DNA of 64,000 nt from Helicoverpa zea (taxonomy: Eukaryota > Arthropoda > Insecta > Lepidoptera > Noctuidae), in NCBI RefSeq assembly GCF_022581195.2, contig NC_061467.1, forward strand, positions 4,278,001 to 4,342,000, read 5' to 3'. Both the position numbers and the translations under genes were made by a program. The notes beneath the pieces are model-generated. The model worked only from the letters and a program-made list of their open reading frames with translations, was not told the origin of the DNA and searched no databases. Of the stretch, positions 10,897 to 20,800 are shown piece by piece; the stretch's first letter is position 1, and the number at the start of each line of letters is the position of its first letter.

Positions 10897-11655
10897 CTAA
10901 ACAATTCCACCGCCATTGATGTGCTCAATTTCTTCCTCTGTTAGGGGGGCTCTTCTGTAACGACGTGGTAAATCAATATCAGGAATGGAAGACGTGCTCA
11001 TGGGTGCAGTGCCCTGCACCTGTGCCTGAAAAAAAATACAAAACAGTTTATAAACAGGCTAAAAGATCAAGTTTTGTAGTTCTATCTAGGTAAACTAATA
11101 TTATAAGCCAGTCAACAGATGTGCCTGGACATGCAGATGAGTATGTGGGGAACTATGTACTCTTTCAATAACGACAATTTTGCCACCAATTCTAATATAA
11201 TTTTTTTATTAGTCCCCTTGGGATGTAGACAGTTTATTTATAGTTGAACCTGAACCTTTGGGACTGAGATGTTCGAGGTTATTTTATATCACAAACCTAT
11301 TTTGGGTTGGCACTGTTTATTACAATAAAAAATACATTGATGCTCTACTGATAAGTAAGCACCTTGGTACTCTGCAACTAAGTTTTTCCAGAAACTCAAG
11401 TAGATTTCCTGGTATTTGACATGTGACAGACAATATGTCAAATTATATAGTTATATAAACAATTTTTTGTATACTAATTATAATATTATAATCAAACAAA
11501 TAAGTTCGTGTACAACTTACTGGGGCAGGAGCTCCTTGACCGCCAGCCGGTGGCGCAGATGCTTGACCGGCGCCACCTCTGCCAGCTAATCCTGCTCCAC
11601 CCTTACGAAATTTAATAACGGGAACACGAGCAAGAACAGAGGTTACGCGCACCAT
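10897..11655 (-). CDS. KGD4: 2-oxoglutarate dehydrogenase component KGD4 (MRPS36)
   Basis: Two phase-0 exons, 11655..11521 and 11025..10897, give 87 residues. The C-terminal block PRRYRRAPLTEEEIEHINGG matches the conserved end of animal MRPS36/KGD4, where a KYRRK-type basic stretch is followed by EEE and a GG near the end. This protein was first listed as a small mitoribosomal subunit protein and later shown to be an adaptor tethering the E3 subunit to the 2-oxoglutarate dehydrogenase core in the TCA cycle. The N-terminus (MVRVTSVLARVPVIKFRKGG) is basic and hydrophobic, as expected for mitochondrial import. The middle is a low-complexity Gly/Ala/Pro/Gln linker. A minus-strand AATAAA near 10845 is a likely polyadenylation signal. 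Confidence 0.85.
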
Positions 11656-11940
11656 TATGCCAATTTAATTTTACAGGGCTGTATTTTTAGCCAAAATATT
11701 TTGTTTTGTTGTAAAATTTTCTTTTTGAAGCTGGGGTTTGACAGTTTGGTTTTTTGTCAGGTGTCTTTTGTTTTGTAACAATGACAGCATGTTCCACACT
11801 TGACACTTCATTTTTTTTTCTTCGAGAGCATGTTTGTATAAAATACTTTGTATACATTATAACATGTCGAGATTCAAAGAAGCTTGAAAGAAGTAACATA
11901 CATACAGAACAGAGAGAATAACGAGAAATATTTTTTTTAT

Positions 11941-12216
11941 TTAAAAAACGAATAACAAAAACAATAATGGTAGAAATTGTTTTCTACCATAGTGTTGCTG
12001 GGCTACAATATGTCTTGTTAATTGGTCATATCTAAAAATGTATGTATTTGTAGAAAAATTACTATTCTTTCTCTTCTTGAAAGCAGTGCGAATAGGCAAA
12101 GCAGCACCCCGCTTCATTGGAACCGCAGGCAGCCCTAATGTATCCCTTCCATCGAGCTTAGAATTATAATCCCTTCTCATCCCGAAAATGTCCCGAAATT
12201 GTTGTATTGCATCCAT
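11941..12216 (-). CDS. Unrecognised small ORF with basic patch
   Basis: A single-exon frame of 91 codons starts MDAIQQFRDIFGMRRDYNSK and contains a basic patch (AFKKRKN) near residue 50. It ends in a hydrophobic run (LPLLFLLFVF). An AATAAA overlaps the region just after the stop. It is head to head with THOC5; without the 904-bp transposon at 12279 the two starts would be about 190 bp apart, as in a shared promoter. The hydrophobic tail may instead be read-through past a missed donor. No family recognised. Confidence 0.35.
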   Translation of the reverse strand: MDAIQQFRDIFGMRRDYNSKLDGRDTLGLPAVPMKRGAALPIRTAFKKRKNSNFSTNTYIFRYDQLTRHIVAQQHYGRKQFLPLLFLLFVF

Positions 12217-12278
12217 AGATTATATTATCCCTTCATTGAAGGAAGAGTGTAGTATCTGTGGCTGGGTTGAATGCTGAT

Positions 12279-13182
12279 TAGACATGGGCAAAATGTGTCA
12301 TTGAAAAGAAAAGATAGATATGCATCTTTCAATCACTGGGATATGAATCACTCTTTCATATCTTTATATCAGTAGTTCAGTATAACTCAGTAGCTCGTTT
12401 AAACTCGCAACTCGTGTGCGGCTCACTCATTCAAATAGATCATTCAGATATAGTGATAGGTTGGTTGTTGTTTGCATCTTTCTGATATATTGAGCGGTTG
12501 CGATTGAACAACTTTTTTCTAATTAAAAAAAATACTATTCTTATGACTGTAGGTACAACCTACTTCTTTTATGTTAATTAGTTCAATGAATAGTCAATCG
12601 CAATCTAGTATTGAGTATAAGCATTAGTTTAGTAAGTATTAGAAAATAAAAATAGAAATAGCCTTCTGATTTCCTTTCATACTTTACACAGGCTTAGGAC
12701 TGTCTACCTACGAAATTATTTACGTGAAAATTAAATTTTAGTTCAAAATGTGTATTTCGAGTCAAAACATGTTTGTTCGGTAGGCGGTAAGTTTTCAATA
12801 CATTTGACAAGATTATAATACCGAAATATTCACTAAGGACAAACAATTATAAGCCTTATGCGTGAGCAATAGAGTTAACAACTTATTATTGGGTGTCAAC
12901 TTATTGTGGTCAAAGTAACGACATTCGTAATCGTATGGGTGCGAGCGAGACGGCTCGCTTGACGTTCAACCAATGGCGCGCGACGAAGCTATCCGACGCC
13001 ACAGATTAGTTAGTACCCGACGCGATGACCGACGAGTGAGTGAGGTGTAAAGAAAGATATACTGAACTACTGACACATTCGGATATGTAAAGATATGAAG
13101 AGTGATGATTGATTCAAATGGAATGATTCATATCATTTGTATCTATCACTCCTGAGTTACCCACTATGGTTACCCATCTCTA
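12279..13182. mobile_element. Non-autonomous hAT-type element (904 bp)
   Basis: Both ends are bordered by the 8-bp direct repeat ATGCTGAT (12271-12278 and 13183-13190). The termini are short imperfect inverted repeats, TAGACATGGGCAA on the left and the complement of TAGAGATGGGTAACC on the right. An 8-bp duplication with TAGNG-type ends is the signature of the hAT superfamily. There is no transposase frame. It occupies most of the spacer upstream of THOC5. Confidence 0.82.
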
Positions 13183-13321
13183 ATGCTGATTGCTGACTGC
13201 TGTCAAGTGAATTAAATTAATTTTTTGTGAATTGTTTACCGTCAACGAGATCAGCATCCCTAATTTCCCCGCATATAAAACAATTAATTTCGTTTTATCC
13301 GTTAATCGTGTTTCTAAGGAT

Positions 13322-16300
13322 ATGGGTAAAGAAGATGTGTCCGCTAAAAAACGCCGAAAGATAAACACTAGCACACCCACTGAACCTACAAAACTAGTGC
13401 CAATCGACATTTATAAGGTTATATACATATGGTTATATGTTGTTTAGTGTTTAGTATAAAAACTTTTTATTAAAAATCTCATTTAAATTACGTAGCCTGT
13501 CTACGTACATTATATGTACATATGCTAATATTTCAAATTGGCTAGATTCTTTTCATTCGGCAAAAATTCACTGTGCCTGCTCTATGTGGGCACGCTTGCT
13601 ACACTCACTAAGTTTGCTGAACGTATTTGTTTTCAGTCATAAACTGCTTGACCAAAGTTACAATGTTTAAAAGCTCCTTACAGACTTTTGCATTAAGTGT
13701 TTAGTAAATGATAATAATTATGATTGATAGTGTTATTTTATTTACAAACAGCGTGTGGTAGAGTTTGAGGAATCAGAAGCTCAACTACGTCCAGCTGAGA
13801 AAGATGCTGTGTTCTTCAAGAAGATCTGTCAAGATATCAGGCAGCTGTTTTCTGAAATAGCTGATTTAAAAGCGAAAGATACAGATGAAGTATGTTTTAC
13901 ATCTTTTTTTTCTGATACCTTTAAACCTAGTATTAGTTTGAAAGTGACAAGTAAACAGTTATAGCATTGTTTGAGGAAATAATTTTGTTATGTATTTAGC
14001 TAATGTGTTAATACTATTTCAGGCTAAAGAAAAAATTAATGCAAAAAGAGTAGAGGCCTCATTGAATTTGGTTGCTCTAAAAAAATTGAACCGTTTAGAA
14101 AAGGTCCGTACAAGAGCTGGCCGTGATGCACTCCACAAGGAGAAACAAAGAGTTGACTCAACTCACTTGCTTTTACAAAACTTATTATATGAAGCTGACC
14201 ACCTCAACAAGGAAGTTACTAAGTGCCTACAATTCAAATCAAAAGATGAAGAAATAGAACTTGTTCCACTTGAAGTTTTTTATACTGATGCTCCTGCTGA
14301 AATATCACGGAAAGTAGGTGTTTGAATTTTATGCTATATCATATTTGCAAATGTGGGAATTCATTTGATAGTTTCATATGTTAGAGTAAATTAGTTTACA
14401 CAGAACTAAATGAGTAGTGGACTTTTGGGACTTTCTGCCCTTACGCGGTGTCCTGCGTGAGCGACGAACGCGACGCGACGCGACGCTGCGAACGCGACGA
14501 ACGCGATCAACTCAAAGGAATTCCCTACATGCGGCCTATGTGACAGTCTGCGGCGAGACGCGACGTAACGCGTACTTGTTTTGAGGGCGACCAGACGCGA
14601 CACCGCGAACTATTCAGAAGCGTTGATTGTTGTGGGACAAAAAAAACATAAATATTAAAGAAATCGTTTATTAGTACAAACAAGTTGGAAGATTGTTGCT
14701 GTCTGTACTTTAAATATGAACTTTCAAGCAAAATTGTAACACAACTTCTCCATGATTTGAGAAGTAATGACCAAAATCACGTAGGACATCTGTCGCGTAT
14801 AGCATCGCGTCGCATTACGTCGCGTCGTGTTGCGTCGCGTCGCGTCGCGTTCGTCGCTCACGCAGGACACCGCGTTAGCAAATGTAACAAATAATGTAAA
14901 ATTTCTTATTTCAGGAACTCACTAAAACTGATGAACATCAACTTCAATTGGCCAGATTAGAATGGGAACTTCAACAACGACGTGAATTGTCATCAGCTTG
15001 CAATGAACTGATTTCATCGAAAGAACGTGTGGCAGCGGCTATAGCTGCAGCACGCTCCAGACTTGATGCATTAGTTCCACATCTAAGAGATGTTCTCAAG
15101 TCTACAAAACCTTTGCAAGAATGTTTGGCTCTCAGACTTGATGATAAGAGGGATGAAGCTAGAGCTGCTTCCCTGTTGCCATCACCTTTATTTCTTCTCT
15201 TTGCTAATGCCAGTGCATACTCTGATGCTCTTGGTGCTAAGACTGTCACAGTTAGTAAGTGTCAAATGTATCATATTACATGTTTAAAAAGAACTTCATG
15301 TGTATCATGTACATAATGCTATAATCAACATTTTCAGGTATATCTGGAGATGAAGATGAGGCAAGAAGATTGGAACAGTTGAATAATGTGGATAGTGATT
15401 TAGTAGCATCCAATGATTCTGATTCTGATCAAGAAAATAATGAGGATGATCAAATGGAGAAGAAGAAGCGCCACCACAGAACTGCCAAGATATCCAAACA
15501 GGAAAAGGCTGAAGCCAAGAAGAAGGAAGTTCTTAAAAAACATCCATTGAATATTCAAGTCTCTGTGAAAGTACAAGATGGAACAGCACTGAATTTGATT
15601 TTCTCATATCTACTTCATTTGAAAATAGTAGTGGTCAAGTTTACTGTGTCGCCATCGAAACCTATAACAGGTGTCTCAGCAGCAGATGTGTTGAATGGTC
15701 ATTGCATATTGAATGAGTTATACCCTGGCGACACTGGAACTGACTCCCCACATCCTGCTACTTCCTATTTATTGAATGCTGCAGGCATCACTGAAGATTT
15801 CCAGCATTTCATATCTGAACTTGGAAAGCCTTATATATGGGCGCAAAGAATGTGTGGTTTAGACTTCATGGCGACAATCACAGATGATCAAAAGAGCAAT
15901 AAAAATATTCAACTTTGTCAGAGCCTTAGTGTTAGTACAGTTGAAAACTTTATTTTAACATTGAAGAAAAGGCTGAAGTCCAGGGTTGAACTAATGAAAG
16001 AGTTGCAGGACTTGGAGTCAGGAAAAATATTACCTGTTAAAGGAGATTCACCTTGCCCAGTAAGACTATCAGGTTCTCTGACCCAGTGGCAATCAGTTGG
16101 TTGGCCTGAATACAGCCAGTCACCTTCAACATCATTTTTAATATCCGAGGGATTGGTGACTCCGAATGACATGTTATACAGAGCAATCATAACGCGCCAA
16201 TCAGCCAAGTTGGTGGCATTGGTCGCTCTTCGTAGTGACTATCCTAGAAAGGCTCCAATGTTTTCTTTAACTCTCCATTGGAATGGAACACATCATGCTG

Positions 16301-16548
16301 GTATCAATGACGATATCAGGGACATCGAGAGAGTTATTAATACGGACTGGGGATCAGAAGAAAACAAACAAAACAAACTGTCTTCACAGATAACTAAGTT
16401 GCTGACTTGTTTGGACATACTTCTAGAAACAACTGGTTCTTCCGAGTTTCCACCTGATAAAGTTATGTTTTGTCCAGTGAGAGGACGCAACAGGGTGAAA
16501 CCATACAAATTCCTCAAACAGGGCACTGGAGTGTTCGTACAGTATTGA
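13322..16548 (+). CDS. THOC5: THO complex subunit 5
   Basis: Five exons: 13322..13417, 13752..13889, 14023..14313, 14915..15254 and 15338..16548, giving 691 residues, close to the length of human THOC5. THO couples transcription to mRNA export through TREX in the nucleus. The N-terminus carries the basic cluster KKRRK (residues 9-13), a probable nuclear localisation signal. Residues about 35-200 are strongly helical and coiled-coil-like. An acidic/lysine-rich linker (DSDSDQENNEDD, then KKKRHHR) precedes the C-terminal half, which includes a KPYIWAQRMCGLDF block and ends PYKFLKQGTGVFVQY. The first donor (AAG|GTTATA) is weak, so the end of exon 1 is the least certain point. AATAAA at 16562 is the polyadenylation signal. 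Intron 3 holds a Harbinger-type MITE. Confidence 0.93.
14444..14874. mobile_element. PIF/Harbinger-type MITE (431 bp)
   Basis: The ends are perfect 43-bp inverted repeats starting CGCGGTGTCCTGCGTGAGCG, flanked on both sides by TTA (14441-14443 and 14875-14877), the 3-bp duplication typical of PIF/Harbinger. Inside both ends are runs of GCGAC/CGTCG words, making this a CpG-rich patch in an AT-rich intron. No transposase frame. It lies in THOC5 intron 3, ending 40 bases before exon 4. Confidence 0.85.
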
Positions 16549-17899
16549 TAATATTTTCAATAATAAAGTTTGTCATTTGAAACACTTGTTCATGTTTTTT
16601 TATATAACCCATATAAGTTTCATTGTCTGCGGATATTGGTCGATGTTTTGCGTCTAGATGTCACAAAGAACACGTCATAGACCGGAATCTCCCGTCCTTT
16701 CAGCTGAGTCGAATCAGTTGTTTTCCCATGAATACTTAGGAGATACAGTTTGTGTGCATAGCTTTCTAAAGACAGTTAAACGACAGGAGGAATGCACGGG
16801 CAAACTTGCGCGTTTATTAATAATAACTACTAGGTTGTAATGTTATAAGTATTTATTAAAACAAAATAATTTTATAGTACAACAGTCTTTATTCTTATTT
16901 CAGTAAAGCAGTAGACATTTTCTGAGGGAAAAAATACATGTTTAAGAATCACAATGTGGGCAAAATAAGTATGATGACAGAAAATTAAACTAAAATTCAT
17001 TCAATCATACATTCTTTTTAAGGAAAATACTTTTAAAATCATTTCACAGCTTAGCCTAAAAATGCCATAATATTGTTATTGGTCGTCAATGAGATCTCTA
17101 TAGCATTATATTTATACCGAGACATTTACTTCATAATTTTCATTCATTTTACATGATAACTACAAGATGGTAATAATAAAATGTTAATGAGACTTATTTT
17201 GAAACAATACTACGTTTTCTATCCTATGTTTTAGTATTTTATGCCTATTTATTTCACTAAAATGTAGATGACTGGAGAAAATAACTTGTATATTTATTAT
17301 TTCTTATTATTCATAATATGTTTAGAAATTCACAGTTTGCTAACTTTAAGTGAAAATGTGCTTAATACTAAAATTTCAAAACCTCACTAAATGATACAAC
17401 CATTTTTATTTAAAAGGAATTCTAGACACACATCTATCAAACTATATAATATTTATATTCATTTTAAAGCGGGCACTGAATTTTGTTCAGCATTCTATGT
17501 ATAATACTAAAGTATGTGCCTTATTTAGCTCAGCAAAATTAGTCCAGTGATTCATAGCGTACTGTTAAACATTTCAGCTTTACTGTTTGCTTAGCTAAAT
17601 AAGGTACATATTTTTATGAATATCTACTAAGAACTCTTTCTCGTAATGTGCTGAATATAAAAAAATATAATTTGCTATTGCAATATCTTGTAATTTGCAT
17701 TTTTATTAATCGCTAAACGATTGTATACAATGATTTAAATTTAAATGTCAATTGATATCATTCACTTTATATTTTTATACATTTTTAGATTATACAGTAT
17801 TTTGTTTCTCACCGAGTCATTTTTTTGAGAACAAAATAAAATCACTTTTCATGTTGCATCACGTCCACTTACTTCCTACATGGTTGACTGCGTATTGCA
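16549..17899. other. Convergent 3' regions of THOC5 and Atg1
   Basis: THOC5 (+) and Atg1 (-) end toward each other. AATAAA at 16562 serves THOC5. On the minus strand AATAAA occurs near 17702 and near 16888, so the Atg1 3' UTR may be about 0.2 or 1.0 kb long. A 60-codon frame at 16658-16840 (+) is not recognisable and I do not call it as a gene. The rest is AT-rich with an inverted repeat at 17511-17611. Confidence 0.5.
17511..17611. repeat. Inverted repeat in the putative Atg1 3' UTR
   Basis: GTATGTGCCTTATTTAGCT near 17512 is matched by its near-complement AGCTAAATAAGGTACATA near 17592, separated by about 60 bases. In RNA it would form a stem of roughly 18 bp with one G-to-A difference. Confidence 0.45.
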
Positions 17900-20800
17900 T
17901 TATGAGATCCCGGCCTCTAGTTTCACATCCATTATTTTGCGCGGCCCTTTGAGGCAGTTGAGCCGTCGTTGAACTGCGTCTCGGTCTGTGGGGAAAACAT
18001 CGAGTGTAAGTGTCTCTGTGCATTCAACTCCACTTACAATAAAATTGCTTGAAGTCTATAGGACTTTACACCCGGTTCGGAAATGAAAGATTTTATCTTT
18101 GACCTCAACTACCCAATTATTCTGTATAATTGAAGTATGATAGGTTAGTACATACACTTGGAGAGCGTGGTGCGGTGCTGCGGATGCAGCGGGTGGCGCT
18201 GCACGAGCGAGTGCAGCAGCACCTGCGCCGACATGTAGCGCCGCTCGCACTCCTTCATGTCGCCGAACAACTCTTCTATGGCTGCCATTTGACACTGCAC
18301 CAAATAATACATACATAGAATATTCTTCATTGTATACTAATAACAAACATGGAAGGATATAACAAAGAAGTAGTAGACGAGTACAATAGGTGGTATTATC
18401 ACTTAAAGCAATGTCTTCCAGATACAATTTTAAATAAAACTTTACATGAAAGCCTTTGAAAGTCTTTTTAATATTTTTTTTTTCCAAAGTTAGCGGACCG
18501 CTTGTTCCGTAACAACAAAAAAAAAATACAAACATCCGTATCTCCCCCTTTTTGGAAGGTCGGTAAAAGTACGAATGCTGTGGGAATTAATACCTCATTG
18601 TGGTTAGTTTTGCTAGATCCATTACTAACTCAAGCCTTTTAAAACAACTTGCAAAGTATTAATGAGCTTATTTAGATCAATACAAATTAATTGAACCAAA
18701 GTTCTGTCGTCATGGACAATATCGATGTATAAAATGATATAAGTTGTACGTACCAGTTCAATGGCATGCTCGTATAGGATTTTGTCGCAGACGGCAGGAG
18801 TGACGCCGGCTTCGTGGAGCCTCCGCGACTCGTTCACGATCCACTTGTACTTTCCGTTCATTAGGGAGACAACTATAACAATAACATTCTTTATTAGCAT
18901 CCCATCAAATCCCATATGTTATACAGGTGGTACATTTTATGAAATGGACATAATATAGACTGGGTAAGACACAGCTAAAAGATAATGGTAGTTAGATTAT
19001 GCAGTTAATTACTTCTGTAACTATTCCTACTTTAATGAAATAATGTATTACAATAATGTAACATGTACGAGTTACACTCGACATAATTACGAAACCGCGT
19101 GAAATTCACGCCTCATCGTCATCAATTCTATCATTTGTTAAAATAAGTAATTGCGTTCAGTTTGTTTTCGGTCATCAAGTACACGGTCATAAATAGTCAT
19201 TTTAAACTTTATCAAGACTTTTAATATCAAGTGTTGGGATATCAAGGGACGATAATCCTAAATAATATTTTTTTTTGTTGAATATGAGTATGTGAGAAGA
19301 TGAGCTGGTAGAATAATAGTAAGTTCTAGTACCGTTCCGCACTTGCGGCGTGGGCTGCAGCGTGCGCGAGCGGTAGTGCGCGGCGGCCAGGCGCAGCCCC
19401 GCCGCCAGCGCCTGCATCGCCTGCACCAGCAAGCCCAGCCGCACGCTCTCGTTGCAACGCTCTGAACACAACATAAAAAAATGTATTATTACTTATGTCT
19501 TAACTGCTTTTACATGCGTTGCTTACGAAAGATCTTGGGTATAACATGGCAAGACAAGATCACAAACGAGAAGGTTCTAGAAATTGCACAGCTGCCTAGT
19601 CTGATGGCGCTCCTCAAACAGAGACGTCTGCGTTGGCTAGGGCATGTGCATAGGATGGAACCCTCTCGATTACCACGACGTGTTCTTCTTGGTGCAGTAG
19701 CGAATGCAAAAAGAGATGTTGGGAGGCCGTTGCTTCGTTTCAAAGACTGCATCAAGCGAGACATGGCAGCATTTAAAATCGACCACCGTGACTGGGAGAA
19801 GCTCGCGGAAAAACGTCCTGAATGGCGCAAACGTGTCGCAGAGGGTCGCAAATTTTGCGATGAAGCCTGGTTCGGAATGCTTGCTGACAAGAGACAGAAA
19901 AGACATGAACATAGTTCGACACTAATGTCCAGTTACTTCTCTTGTCAAGCCTGTGGCAAGAGATGTCGCTCTCGTATCGGTCTGTTCAGTCATGAAAGGC
20001 GTTGTATCACAGACACATAAATCGTCTGCAATAGACGAAATGGCCGTTGTATGCTTACGAAGCTATTCTAACTGAAATGACGTGACCACGGTGTAAGTGA
20101 AGTGCAGGTGGGGTTATTACATATTAGTGATATTAGTGTTTGTGGAAAGATATGATGAACATTCAAATTCAAAGTCAAATGTTTTTATTTCAAACTAGCT
20201 TCCGCCAGCGGCTTCGCCCGCGTGGTGTGTTGATAAAAAGTAGCCTATGTGTTAATCCAGGGTATCACCTATCTACATACCAAATTTCATTTAAATCGGT
20301 CCAGCCGTTTTTGCGTGATTGAATAACAAACATACATCCATACATTCTCACAAACTTTCACATCCTACTAATATTATAAACGCGAAAGTTTGTATGTATG
20401 GATGTTTTTTACTCTTTCACGCAAAAACTACTGAATGGATTTTAATGAAACTTTACAATAATATAGCTTATACATCAGAATAACACATAGGCTACAATTT
20501 GTAAACATATTGTTCGAAATACTAAACCTGCGCAGACGAAGTCGCGGGCACCAGCTAGTTTATAATATAAGTAGGATAGGCCTTTGTAGGCTCCTATGAA
20601 ACGTCACACTAGTTGCTCGGTTCCAAAAAGTTGTCTCGTGAAGAAAAGCCGGCAAGAAACTCCATAGATACATTATATACATTCCATTACATAACAATAG
20701 TAGGCTGATAAAGTTATTATTACTGGTGTACTTATAAAGTATTCCTACAAAACTATTCTAACTGAAATGACGTACCAGCTGTATAAGTGGAGCGCATTAC

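Noticed and set aside
14444..14874. The CpG-rich patch as a promoter CpG island
   Set aside because: The perfect inverted termini and TTA duplication explain it as a transposon.
16658..16840. A 60-codon plus-strand frame after THOC5
   Set aside because: It starts well and looks non-random, but without a recognised family or a nearby AATAAA I could not support a gene; it lies in the likely Atg1 3' UTR.
17900..17985. Two other reading frames for the last Atg1 exon
   Set aside because: Only the donor AAGT|GTATGT gives KYRDAVQRRL, matching the conserved end of ULK proteins; the other frames give no family match.
18056..18535. A long minus-strand frame overlapping Atg1 exon 16
   Set aside because: It is a different frame from the one that continues EAT-domain homology (ELFGDMKECERRYMSAQVLL).
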